Shown piece by piece: positions 6,393 through 14,603 of a stretch of 64,000 bases of DNA (positions are counted from its first letter, which is position 1; each line of letters opens with the position of its first letter). This DNA comes from UMGS1519 sp050951095 (GTDB taxonomy: Bacteria > Actinomycetota > Coriobacteriia > Coriobacteriales > Eggerthellaceae). The stretch spans positions 124,001-188,000 of the forward strand of contig JBMNIQ010000006.1 in the NCBI GenBank assembly GCA_050951095.1. Reading direction: 5' to 3'. The position numbers and the translations under genes were made by a program. The notes below the pieces were generated by a model, which ran no database searches, was not told the origin of the DNA, and saw nothing but the letters and a program-made list of their open reading frames with translations.

Positions 6393-8942
6393 CGTCGTCT
6401 TCTTGGCCGTCGACTTCTTAGCGGTCGACTTTGCCGCCGTCTTCTTCCCCGACGATTTCTTTCCCGCCTGCTTGCCGGCGGCGCGCGCCTTCTTACGCGC
6501 TTCCTTCTCCGCAGCTTCGCGCTCCTTGGCCGGGCATTTGAAATTCGGGCACAGGCGCCACGGACCGCGCTGCGTATGCACGACGACGATGGGCGCCTGG
6601 CAATCCGGGCACGTTTCGCCCGTTGCCTCTATCCGGCCGTATTGCGGCAGCGGGTAACCGGTTCCGCATTCGTCGTAGTTCTCGCAGCGGATGAAGCGCT
6701 TCAGTGTCCGAGGGTTCTTGTGGGCGATGAGCTTGAAGTCCTTGCCGTTCTCGGCGCAGACGTGGCAGGTACCCACCACCACATCGGGCTCCGCATTCGT
6801 GGGGCAATTCGGATCGATGCACAGCGTGCGGGGCTTCTGGCGGAAGGCGGACACCTTCACCTGCGGCATCCCGCAGGTCGGACACAGATCCGGCAGCGCC
6901 TCGATACGACCGCTGGGCAGCGGATACGTCTGGTCGCATTCCGGCCATCCCGCGCAGCCGATGAACATGGAGTGGTTCTTCTGGCTGGCGCGCAGCTGCA
7001 GGTCCTTGCCGCATTTCGGGCATTTGCCCACATAGGCGTCCGCCGCCACGGCGTCCGCCAGGGCGTCCTTGACCTCTTCCTGCCGCGGCATCAGCTCGTT
7101 CAGCTGCTCGGAGAGCATGTTGCGGGAAGAATCGACCACTTCCTCCTTGCCCTCCTCGCCCTCGGCGATGCGCGTCATCTGGCGCTCCAGGTCGGCGGTC
7201 ATATCGCTGCTGGTCACATGCGGTGCATAGGTGCCCAGGGCGTCGCAGACCGCCATGCCCAGCGCACTGGGCTCGATGGGGTTGTTCTGCACGTATTTCA
7301 CGGTGTACAGGCGCTCGATGATGGAATGGCGGGTGGACTTCGTGCCCAGTCCGCGCTTCTCCATCTCCTGAATCAGCTTGCCCTGGGAATAGCGGGCGGG
7401 CGGCTCGGTCTGCTTCTTCGTCAGCGTGGCGCCGTTGAAGGCGATCTGCTCGCCCTGCTCCAGCGAGGGAAGCTGCTCGTCCTTCTTCAGGCCGTACGGG
7501 TAGATGCCGCGGAAACCGGGGATGGCAAGCACGTCGCCGCGCACGGCGAACGGCTCTCCGTTCACCTCGATGGTCACCTTGGTGCCCTCGATGAACGCCG
7601 GTTCGGAAAGCGTTGCCAGGAATCGGCGGGCAATGAGGTTGTACAGCTTGAATTCGGCCGGACCCAGGTTCTCAGGCGTAGCCGCGTTCGTGGGATAGAT
7701 GGGCGGATGGTCCGTGGTCTCCTGCTTGCCGCGCGTAGCGGTCAGCGGACCCTTCGCCAGCAGTTGGCGGCAATACGGCTCATAGGCGGGATTGCCCGCA
7801 AGGCGCTTCACCGTCGCCTCCAAATCCAGGGAGGCGGGATACACCGTGTTGTCCACGCGGGGGTACGAGATGTAGCCATCCATGTACAGGCTCTCCGCCA
7901 GGCGCATGGTGCGCGCCGGCGTGATGCCGATGGAGCTTGCCGCTGCCATAAGCGAGGTGGTGTTGAACGGCACCGGCGGATTCACCTTGCGGCGCTTCTT
8001 GTCGATGGCGGACACCGTTCCCTGCGTCTGGCCCTCGACGTGCGCCATGACGTCCTGGGCGTCCTTCTCCACCTTGAAGCGGGCCGTGGCATGCCCGGCG
8101 GTGAATGCCTCCTCGCCCTTTGCGAAATCACCGGTGACTACCCAGTAATCCTCGGGCTTGAATGCAAGGCGCTCGCGCTCGCGGGCAACGACCAAAGCCA
8201 GCGTGGGCGTCTGGACGCGTCCGGCAGAACGGACGTTGCCGTAGCCGCCGAACTTCACCAGCGTCAGATAGCGCGTCAGCACCGCGCCCCAGATAAGATC
8301 GATCTCCTGACGGGATTCGCCCGCATTCGCCAGGTTGAAGTCCACATCCACCAGGTTATCGAACGCGTGGGTGATCTCTTCCTTGGTGATGGCGGAATAG
8401 CGGGCCCGGTAGACCGGCGCCGTCTCGTTGACCTCGCGCATCATGCTGAGCGCGTCCATGCCGATCAGCTCGCCTTCGCGGTCGTAGTCGGTGGCGATGA
8501 TAAGGGTATCGGCCTTCTTCGCCAGGTTCTTCATGGCGCGGATGAGGTCTTTTTCCTTCGGCAGTTTCTCGATGGGCGAATACACCAGGTACGGCAGCGC
8601 GTCCATCTTCCAACTGCTGAGGTCGATGCCGTCCTTCAGGAACGGCTTGCGCTTCGTCTTGTAGGGCGGCTTATCCAGCGACGAGGGAATGTGGGCATCC
8701 AGCTTGTTGCCGTCCGCGTCGATTCCCTTCCACCCGCGGCTCTTCTTGTATTCGAGGCGCTTGACGAAATCGGGTTCCAGAATATGGCCGCGCAGGCCCA
8801 TGACCACGCACTCCTCGCCTTCACGGTCCTTGAACCGATAGACGGGCGTGGAATAGACTTTGTCGTTCTTCGGTTTGCCGACGCCCAGAAGCTCGGAGAT
8901 CTTCTGGCCGGCGATATTCTTCTCGGTAACGATGAGTTTCAC
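6366..8942 (-). CDS. topA: Type IA DNA topoisomerase with zinc ribbons and Lys-rich tail
   Basis: This 858-residue enzyme relaxes negative supercoils by single-strand passage. The Toprim domain opens with IVTEKN and has ATDYDREGELIG; the active-site Tyr lies in GYISYPRVDNTVY, closer to archaeal and reverse-gyrase-like sequences than to the E. coli ITYMRTDS motif. The C-terminal third holds at least three Cys4 zinc ribbons (CPKCGKDL, CPTCGMP, CHVCAENG, CPDCQAP). The end is a Lys/Ala/Thr-rich tail (KKTAAKSTAKKSTAKK), as in many actinobacterial topoisomerases. I chose the GTG at 8942 behind AAAGGGG because MKLIVTEKN is the usual N-terminus. Confidence 0.95.
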   Translation of the reverse strand: MKLIVTEKNIAGQKISELLGVGKPKNDKVYSTPVYRFKDREGEECVVMGLRGHILEPDFVKRLEYKKSRGWKGIDADGNKLDAHIPSSLDKPPYKTKRKPFLKDGIDLSSWKMDALPYLVYSPIEKLPKEKDLIRAMKNLAKKADTLIIATDYDREGELIGMDALSMMREVNETAPVYRARYSAITKEEITHAFDNLVDVDFNLANAGESRQEIDLIWGAVLTRYLTLVKFGGYGNVRSAGRVQTPTLALVVARERERLAFKPEDYWVVTGDFAKGEEAFTAGHATARFKVEKDAQDVMAHVEGQTQGTVSAIDKKRRKVNPPVPFNTTSLMAAASSIGITPARTMRLAESLYMDGYISYPRVDNTVYPASLDLEATVKRLAGNPAYEPYCRQLLAKGPLTATRGKQETTDHPPIYPTNAATPENLGPAEFKLYNLIARRFLATLSEPAFIEGTKVTIEVNGEPFAVRGDVLAIPGFRGIYPYGLKKDEQLPSLEQGEQIAFNGATLTKKQTEPPARYSQGKLIQEMEKRGLGTKSTRHSIIERLYTVKYVQNNPIEPSALGMAVCDALGTYAPHVTSSDMTADLERQMTRIAEGEEGKEEVVDSSRNMLSEQLNELMPRQEEVKDALADAVAADAYVGKCPKCGKDLQLRASQKNHSMFIGCAGWPECDQTYPLPSGRIEALPDLCPTCGMPQVKVSAFRQKPRTLCIDPNCPTNAEPDVVVGTCHVCAENGKDFKLIAHKNPRTLKRFIRCENYDECGTGYPLPQYGRIEATGETCPDCQAPIVVVHTQRGPWRLCPNFKCPAKEREAAEKEARKKARAAGKQAGKKSSGKKTAAKSTAKKSTAKKTTKKKPASSE

Positions 8943-8991
8943 ACGGTACCCCTTTCCCAGATTTAACGTGCGAGGGGATAAAAACGCCGCT

Positions 8992-9019
8992 ATCATACCG
9001 TACTTCTGGGGCATGACAA
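8992..9019 (-). promoter_or_regulatory. Promoter of topA
   Basis: TTGTCA and TATGAT separated by 16 nt lie on the minus strand, about 50 nt before the topA GTG. Confidence 0.6.
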
Positions 9020-9125
9020 GGAAACCGGGACGGCAAATCACCGAAAGATGCGTGGCACGTAAGCGTGTGAACAGGCGCTATAGAGAATCAAACAAGCTTC
9101 TGCCAAATCTTTTCAAAGCAGGGCG

Positions 9126-10172
9126 CTATGCGGCGCTTTCGGCACGGGCAGCGGCAAGCGCAGCAGCCTGCGCGGCCTTACGCTCTGCTACGGCCTGCTC
9201 GCGCTCCAACACGGGCTTCATGGCGGCGATGGCGCAGGCGATCTGCTCGTCGTCGGGCTCCTTCGTGGTAAGACGCTGCATCTGCAGGCCCGGCCACAGC
9301 ACGATGCGCACCAGCTTGTTTTCCGGATGGCTGCCCGCCCATTTCACTGTGACCTCGTACGATACGCCAGCGATAACGGGCATCAGCAGCACGCGCACAA
9401 CCATGACCAAGACAAGCTTAGGCACGGTATCGTGGATGCCCCAGGCATCAATGAGCGCGTTCAGCGGCGTCACCGTGTAGACGATGATGGCAATGATCAT
9501 GACCATGATCAGGAACGCCGTTCCGCAGCGCACATGGAGACGCGGGAAGCTGCGTGCGTTCTCGGGCGTCAGCGGAAGGCCGTGCTCGTAGCAGTGGATC
9601 GTCTTATGCTCCGCCCCGTGGAAGCCGAACATGCGCTTGATGTCGCTCATCTGGCCGATGAGCCAGATGTAGAACACGAAGATCCCCACACGCAGTATGC
9701 CGTCGATGATGTTCCACAGCACGGTGCGGTCGTCGTACTCGCCCACCATCACATTCGTCAGAACCGCCGGAACCACGATGAACAATGCAATGCCCAGCAC
9801 CATGCCCATGATCATGGATACGGCCATGGCGCCCGATCCGAACTCGAAATCGTCTTCGCCGTCCTCCCCTTCTTCGGAGAAGGCATGCTGGCTGGCAATG
9901 GACAGCGCCTTGTAGCCCAGCGCAAGCGATTCGACGAATGCCGTGCACCCGCGGATGATGGGCCAGTAGAGCCAGCGGTTCTTGTCCTTGCCCGAAGCCA
10001 GATCGTGCTCCTCGACATAGACGTTGCCGTCGGGCTCGCGCACCGCCGCCGCCCAATTGTAGCGGCCGCGCATCATGACGCCCTCGATAAGCGCCTGGCC
10101 GCCGATATGCGTCTTCAGCGCGCCGTCTTCGTCGAACGCGCGCCTCGATTCGGATGTTCCGTGAGATCCCAT
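9126..10172 (-). CDS. DUF1385 family membrane protein (YqhQ-like)
   Basis: The 348-residue protein shows the family's conserved blocks: GGQALIEGVMMRGRYNWA near residue 22, RGCTAFVESLALGYKAL, and FGFHGAEHKTIHCYE. Four to five membrane spans lie in the middle and second half. Members are widespread in Firmicutes and Actinobacteria, have no settled function and are sometimes called metal-dependent enzymes because of the conserved His residues. The C-terminal 50 residues are an Ala/Arg/Glu-rich helix. The ATG at 10172 is preferred, behind GAAAGGA about 13 nt upstream, and the sequence before it is not conserved-looking. It shares its upstream region with the hsp20 terminator. Confidence 0.9.
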   Translation of the reverse strand: MGSHGTSESRRAFDEDGALKTHIGGQALIEGVMMRGRYNWAAAVREPDGNVYVEEHDLASGKDKNRWLYWPIIRGCTAFVESLALGYKALSIASQHAFSEEGEDGEDDFEFGSGAMAVSMIMGMVLGIALFIVVPAVLTNVMVGEYDDRTVLWNIIDGILRVGIFVFYIWLIGQMSDIKRMFGFHGAEHKTIHCYEHGLPLTPENARSFPRLHVRCGTAFLIMVMIIAIIVYTVTPLNALIDAWGIHDTVPKLVLVMVVRVLLMPVIAGVSYEVTVKWAGSHPENKLVRIVLWPGLQMQRLTTKEPDDEQIACAIAAMKPVLEREQAVAERKAAQAAALAAARAESAA

Positions 10173-10297
10173 AAAGACGATGGGTCCTTTCGTAGGTAAG
10201 ATTTGTCCCCATATTACGCGGGATTCCCCGCTCGGCATGTCGGATAGGCGCGGGCAGATGAAAAAGACATCGAAACGACCTCGAAAGGACGCGAAAC

Positions 10298-10332
10298 AAA
10301 AAAGGCAGGGACCCCGAAGGGGAATCCCTGCC
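10298..10332 (-). terminator. Intrinsic terminator of hsp20
   Basis: Stem GGCAGGGA / TCCCTGCC with an inner CCCC/GGGG extension is followed on the minus strand by TTTTTTG, about 55 bp past the hsp20 stop. Confidence 0.93.
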
Positions 10333-10387
10333 TGATTGCGGCATTCACTGCGAATGCGCGCCGATGAACCGCTTGCGCTCTCAGAAC

Positions 10388-10816
10388 TTAGTCGATGGCG
10401 ATCTTACGGGCACCGTCGTTGCGCTGCTTCTTAGGCACGGTGACGGTCAGCACGCCGTTCTCGTACTTGGCCTGGATAGCATCCTCGTCACCATCCTTCA
10501 GAACAACGCTGCGCTTCATGGAAACATGCTTGCGCTCGCGATAGACGTAATCGCCGTTGTCGTTCTTCTCGTCGTCCTCATCCTTGTAATCGACGCCGAT
10601 GGTCAACGTATCGCCGTTGTGCTCGATATCGATATCGTCTTTCGAAACGCCGGGCAAATCGGCTTCAACGGTATAGGCGCTATCGTTTTCCGAAACGTCC
10701 ATCTTGAAGCCGCCGGCAACCGTTGCGTTCGCCGGGGTGTTGAAGAAATCATCGAGCATGTTGTACAGGTCGACCGGAGAGTTGTGCATGTAGCTGCGAG
10801 GAACCAAAGACATCAT
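10388..10816 (-). CDS. Small heat-shock protein, Hsp20/alpha-crystallin family
   Basis: At 142 residues this is a typical bacterial Hsp20. The alpha-crystallin domain spans about 35-130, with the start motif FKMDVSEND, VEADLPGVSKDDI in the middle, and the closing YENGVLTVTVPK (A-x-x-x-GVL type). It would hold unfolding proteins in large oligomers during stress. The start at 10816 follows GGGAG; a second ATG follows directly. It is a single-gene unit with its own terminator. The 5' untranslated region of about 90 nt contains two hairpins. I see no CIRCE or HspR-type HAIR element. Confidence 0.95.
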   Translation of the reverse strand: MMSLVPRSYMHNSPVDLYNMLDDFFNTPANATVAGGFKMDVSENDSAYTVEADLPGVSKDDIDIEHNGDTLTIGVDYKDEDDEKNDNGDYVYRERKHVSMKRSVVLKDGDEDAIQAKYENGVLTVTVPKKQRNDGARKIAID

Positions 10817-10919
10817 AAGTAATCACTCCCTTGGTAACTGCCCGTGTCCCTGCGGCCATTCCGCAGGTTCTTGGGCGGATCCCTTTTTCGGATCCCTTTT
10901 CTTTACGTGTCCTACTATA
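10817..10919 (-). promoter_or_regulatory. hsp20 promoter and structured 5' UTR
   Basis: An extended -10 (TGC-TATAGT) lies at 10914-10919 on the minus strand. The roughly 90-nt leader holds a duplicated GGATCC unit, able to pair with itself around a GAAAAAG loop (about 10877-10897), and a 7-bp hairpin CCTGCGG / CCGCAGG (about 10852-10870). The Shine-Dalgarno GGGAG lies between AGTTAC and GTGATT, which can pair with two G-U pairs and would present it in a loop. A temperature-sensing role is possible but is inference. Confidence 0.45.
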
Positions 10920-11074
10920 GCACGTTTTGTAAGAAAATCTACAGTGTTTGACTTAGATTTTTTCTTATTTCTGTCCTGAAGTTTCTTACGTCCGCTTTTA
11001 TATGAATAATTGAGTGTATTTTAATCATTTGCCCAGTTCACACGCGCATATCATACTTGCCTGCCCAACATTGC

Positions 11075-11080
11075 TATACT
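11075..11080 (+). promoter_or_regulatory. Extended -10 upstream of the FAD dehydrogenase gene
   Basis: TGC-TATACT forms an extended -10 about 50 nt before the chosen ATG at 11130. No strong -35 is present. The stretch 10920-11070 between the two divergent genes is AT-rich, and I see nothing else in it. Confidence 0.4.
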
Positions 11081-11129
11081 ATGGAGGAAATGTGAATTGG
11101 CGGCAAGCTACGAGAGAGGCAGCTTGATC

Positions 11130-12524
11130 ATGCGAAGCGATTTCGATGTTGTCATCATCGGCGCAGGTCCTTCCGGGATCTTCTGCGCATACGAGCTGCT
11201 GCGCAAAGCCCCTTCCCTGCGCGTGCTGGTCATAGAACGGGGCCACGCCATCGAGCATCGCGTCTGCCCGAAACGCAAGACGGGCGTGTGCGTGCACTGC
11301 AACCCCTGCTCCATCACGTCGGGCTTCGCCGGCGCAGGCGCGTTCTCGGACGGGAAGCTGTCGCTCTCGCCGAGCGTCGGAGGCTATCTGCCGGACATCC
11401 TGGGCCGTGACGAGGCAAGCAAGCTGATCGGCGAATCCGACGAGATCTATCTTTCGTTCGGCGCTGACCCGCACGTATACGGCGTGGGCAATCCCCAACA
11501 GCTGGAGTCAATCCGCAGTAAAGCCGCAGCCGCAGGCTTGGAGCTGGTGGAATGCCCCATCCGGCACTTGGGTACGGAAGAGGGCGGAAAGCTGTACCGG
11601 AGCATGGAGAACCATCTCAGGGGAGCCGGCGTGTCGTTCCTGTTCGACACGGCCGTCACGGATATCGTCGTCGAAGATGGGAAAGCCGTCGGCGTGGTTA
11701 CCGGATCGGGCAATCGCTATTATGCGCCTGCCATCGTCGCCGGCGTCGGACGCGTGGGCTCCGCATGGCTTTCCGGCGTCTGCAGCGCACACGGGATCGA
11801 TACCGAGGTGGGCACCGTCGACGTGGGCGTCCGCGTGGAGCTGCCGAATACGACCGTCGATTTCCTGAACAGGGAGCTCTACGAGGCGAAGCTGAAATAC
11901 CTCACGCCCACGTACCGTGACAAGGTGCGCACGTTCTGCACGAACCCGGGCGGACAGGTTACGGGAGAGGTCTACGACGGCAATCTGACCACGGTGAACG
12001 GGCATGCCTACAAATCCGCCGCGAAGAAGACGGAGAACACGAACTTCGCGCTGCTGGTATCGCAACGGTTCACGAAGCCGTTCAAATCCCCCATCTCGTA
12101 CGGACGGTCCATCGCCCGCCTTGCAAACATGCTCTGCGACGGGAAGATCATGGTGCAGTCGCTCGGCGATCTGCGACGCGGCCGCCGGAGCACCGTTGAG
12201 CGCATTTCCGAAAACCCCGTGCATCCCACCTTGGCGGACGCCGTCCCCGGCGATCTTTCGCTTGTGCTTCCGCACCGCATCATGGTGGACCTGTTGGAAA
12301 TGGTCGATGCGCTCGATCGGCTTGCACCGGGCGTCGCCGATGATTCCACCCTGTTCTACGGCGTGGAAGTGAAGTTCTATTCGAATATGGTGACCGTCGA
12401 CCGCTCGTTCGAGACCAGCGTACCGGGGCTGTACGCCATCGGCGATGGTGCATCCGTCACGCACGGGCTGCAGCAGGCAAGCGCGAACGGGCTTGCCGTC
12501 GCCCGCGCCATTCTCGCGCGCTGA
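11130..12524 (+). CDS. FAD-dependent dehydrogenase, COG2509-like
   Basis: The 464-residue cytoplasmic flavoprotein opens with a Rossmann dinucleotide fold (VVIIGAGPSGIFCAYEL) and ends with the FAD-closing motif VPGLYAIGDGASVTHGLQQASANGLAVA. Between them is a Cys-containing segment (CPKRKTGVCVHCNPC) and SGFAGAGAFSDGKLSL, characteristic of uncharacterised FAD-dependent dehydrogenases of the COG2509 group. Substrate is unknown. The four closely spaced Cys could be redox active or bind metal. The ATG at 11130 directly precedes the Rossmann strand and follows GAGAGG; a TTG at 11097 is an alternative. The gene is monocistronic. Confidence 0.88.
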   Translation: MRSDFDVVIIGAGPSGIFCAYELLRKAPSLRVLVIERGHAIEHRVCPKRKTGVCVHCNPCSITSGFAGAGAFSDGKLSLSPSVGGYLPDILGRDEASKLIGESDEIYLSFGADPHVYGVGNPQQLESIRSKAAAAGLELVECPIRHLGTEEGGKLYRSMENHLRGAGVSFLFDTAVTDIVVEDGKAVGVVTGSGNRYYAPAIVAGVGRVGSAWLSGVCSAHGIDTEVGTVDVGVRVELPNTTVDFLNRELYEAKLKYLTPTYRDKVRTFCTNPGGQVTGEVYDGNLTTVNGHAYKSAAKKTENTNFALLVSQRFTKPFKSPISYGRSIARLANMLCDGKIMVQSLGDLRRGRRSTVERISENPVHPTLADAVPGDLSLVLPHRIMVDLLEMVDALDRLAPGVADDSTLFYGVEVKFYSNMVTVDRSFETSVPGLYAIGDGASVTHGLQQASANGLAVARAILAR

Positions 12525-12559
12525 AGCGCCCGCGCGCAACCCGCACAACACGCATACGC

Positions 12560-12735
12560 GCATCTAACGCAGTTCGATTTCCCGAACGGCCGAGAGAGCT
12601 CGGTCGTACTTCTGACCTGCGCGTTTAGCGGGAGGTTATGAATGCGGGGCCGTTCTGGTAACGCCACGTGAGCGGCGTTGGCTAGCCTTTCTGCCGATAG
12701 GCGCCGTTGTCCGGCAACACGGCGCAACGCAAAGG
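12560..12735 (+). other. Structured leader before the surface-protein gene
   Basis: The leader contains three separate stem-loops: GGCCGAG / CTCGGTC at 12588-12605, AACGCC / GGCGTT at 12660-12679, and GCGCCG-TTG / CAA-CGGCGC at 12701-12725, the last ending just before the Shine-Dalgarno GGGAGAAAGGA. There is no T-run after any of them. I could not match it to a known riboswitch or ribosomal-protein leader by eye. Confidence 0.4.
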
Positions 12736-12751
12736 GAGAAAGGACACCGCC

Positions 12752-14545
12752 ATGAACGCAATCGCGCGCACTGCGACCGCCATTGCCCCGGCAACGCCGG
12801 TTATCGCTCTACTGTTGATGCTGCTCTTCCTGCTTGGGGCGGCACCGCCTGCATTCGCGGGAACGAAACTGCATACGAACGGCTTCGGGGACGTGCCCGC
12901 GCAGAAGATCGTGTTCGATAACCTCGATCTTGAGAATGCCCAGATCGTCAGCGCGGACAAGAACATCTCGCGGAAAACGGTGGCTCACACGAACGAGGAA
13001 CGCACCCGCAACTCGCTCGTGCTGCACGTGAAAGAGGGAAGCAGCACGACCATCGATTCGCCGTACACGGTGCGCTTCAACGATGCGGGCTATGACGCTT
13101 CCGGAGACCGGGTGGATCTGCTGCTGCAATGCGATCAGATCACAATGAAGCCGTACAACGGGAAATCGACCATCTCCGAAGGCGATTACATCGTCCTGCG
13201 CAATGCGGCCACGCCGGATAACCTGACGGTCATATCGTGGGCACTGGAGGGGCAGACGGGCAAATTGGGCATGCAGCAGGACTTCACCGTCAGGGTGCTG
13301 AAATCCGGCACCGAGAACGTGTGCGGCTATCCGCTTCTCATGTACACAAGCGATTTGGACACCGTCGACCGAACAGGCGAAGAGGATGCCTACGGCGGCG
13401 ATTTCGCCGAATCGCTGAAGCTGCTCGCGAATTATGAGAGCGATTCGTACGTTACCGCGGACACATTGCTGAAGGCAACGGAGAGCAACACGCATTTCAG
13501 TGGAACGGCAGCCGACGAGACCACGGATAAATCCGCCGTCGTTTTCACGCTGGGAAAGAACGGCGGGCAATTCCGCTGGTCCGGGTGCAGCTGTGCAACG
13601 CATATCTTCTCCGCGTTCACCCGGAACATCGATTCATCGGCAGATGACGGAGGCTCCATCTCCCCCGCCGGCAACACTGCTGTCCTATGGCGCGCCGACG
13701 AATCGTACGCCATCACACCGGATGAGCACTATCAGATCAAGGATGTCCTCGTCGACGGCGAAAGCGTCGGCACGCCGGAAACCTACACGTTCTCGGAAGT
13801 CACGGACAACCACACAATTCATGCAACATTCTCCCCTATCGAATACGTTCTCTCGTTCGACCTCAACGGACATGGCGCGGATACGCCCGAAAACCAGCAT
13901 CTGACATACGGCAGTGCAACGGCAGAACCGGAAGAACCGAGCGAGGAGCATTACGTGTTCGAAGGCTGGTACAAGGACCGCGATGGATCGGAGCCTTGGA
14001 ACTTCGAGACGGATACCATGCCCGGCAACGACTTGACGCTCTATGCGAAATGGACGCCCATCACGCATACGGCCATATTCCAAGACCCTGAAGGCGAAGT
14101 GATAGACAAGCAGACCGTAATCGACGGCCAGGATGCAACGGATCCGGGCGCTCCCGAGAAAGAGGGAAAGACATTCACGGGCTGGGATACGGACTTCACG
14201 GATGTCCGGCAGGATTTGACCGTTACGGCGCAATACGCCGATTCGCCCTCGAGCAGCTCTACGGAAACCTCCTCGACGTCCGATGACAGCTCTTCGTCTC
14301 AAAGCGAAGAGAATCCGGACAGCTCGTCGACGGGCCAGGACACCGATAGCGAACCCGCCTCCGTATCTGACTCGGGAAGCGGTTCAGACGGCGAGACGCA
14401 CCCTGCTGACACCTCGGGCGGAACATATGCGAAGACGGGCAATCCGTTCGTGGATTACTGGTGGGCATTCCCCGCTGCCGCCGTTGCAGCCATTGGCGCC
14501 ATTGCATTGGGCATTCGTTCGCGAAGGAACAACGGACGTCGCTGA
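12752..14545 (+). CDS. Sortase-anchored surface protein with InlB-type B repeats and YAKTG signal
   Basis: The 597-residue protein has a signal peptide (residues 1-36, cleavage after PAFA). A unique region of about 330 residues follows, then two repeats of the Listeria-Bacteroides (Flg_new/InlB B-repeat) type at about 365-505, seen as FEGWYKDRDGSEPW, LTLYAKW and FTGWDTDF. A Ser/Asp-rich stalk of about 50 residues comes next. The C-terminus is a sorting signal: YAKTG at 559-563, a hydrophobic span and SRRNNGRR. YAKTG departs from LPxTG at the first two positions. The next gene is a class B sortase 58 bp downstream, the obvious partner. It starts at the ATG at 12752 behind GGGAGAAAGGA. Confidence 0.88.
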   Translation: MNAIARTATAIAPATPVIALLLMLLFLLGAAPPAFAGTKLHTNGFGDVPAQKIVFDNLDLENAQIVSADKNISRKTVAHTNEERTRNSLVLHVKEGSSTTIDSPYTVRFNDAGYDASGDRVDLLLQCDQITMKPYNGKSTISEGDYIVLRNAATPDNLTVISWALEGQTGKLGMQQDFTVRVLKSGTENVCGYPLLMYTSDLDTVDRTGEEDAYGGDFAESLKLLANYESDSYVTADTLLKATESNTHFSGTAADETTDKSAVVFTLGKNGGQFRWSGCSCATHIFSAFTRNIDSSADDGGSISPAGNTAVLWRADESYAITPDEHYQIKDVLVDGESVGTPETYTFSEVTDNHTIHATFSPIEYVLSFDLNGHGADTPENQHLTYGSATAEPEEPSEEHYVFEGWYKDRDGSEPWNFETDTMPGNDLTLYAKWTPITHTAIFQDPEGEVIDKQTVIDGQDATDPGAPEKEGKTFTGWDTDFTDVRQDLTVTAQYADSPSSSSTETSSTSDDSSSSQSEENPDSSSTGQDTDSEPASVSDSGSGSDGETHPADTSGGTYAKTGNPFVDYWWAFPAAAVAAIGAIALGIRSRRNNGRR

Positions 14546-14603
14546 CCATGAAGCACGCATCCCATTGAGAAAATGGCAGAATCGCAGCGAGAGGAGGGAT
14601 GCG

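Noticed and set aside
6576..8966. Long open frame antisense to topA
   Set aside because: Mirror of topA codon bias; no start signals and no recognisable domain.
10817..11129. CIRCE or HspR HAIR operator for hsp20
   Set aside because: Neither TTAGCACTC-N9-GAGTGCTAA nor CTTGAGT-N7-ACTCAAG is present, even loosely.
12525..12751. Known riboswitch before the surface protein
   Set aside because: I looked for cobalamin, SAM, c-di-GMP, ZTP, moco and T-box cores and found none; kept only as an unclassified structured leader.
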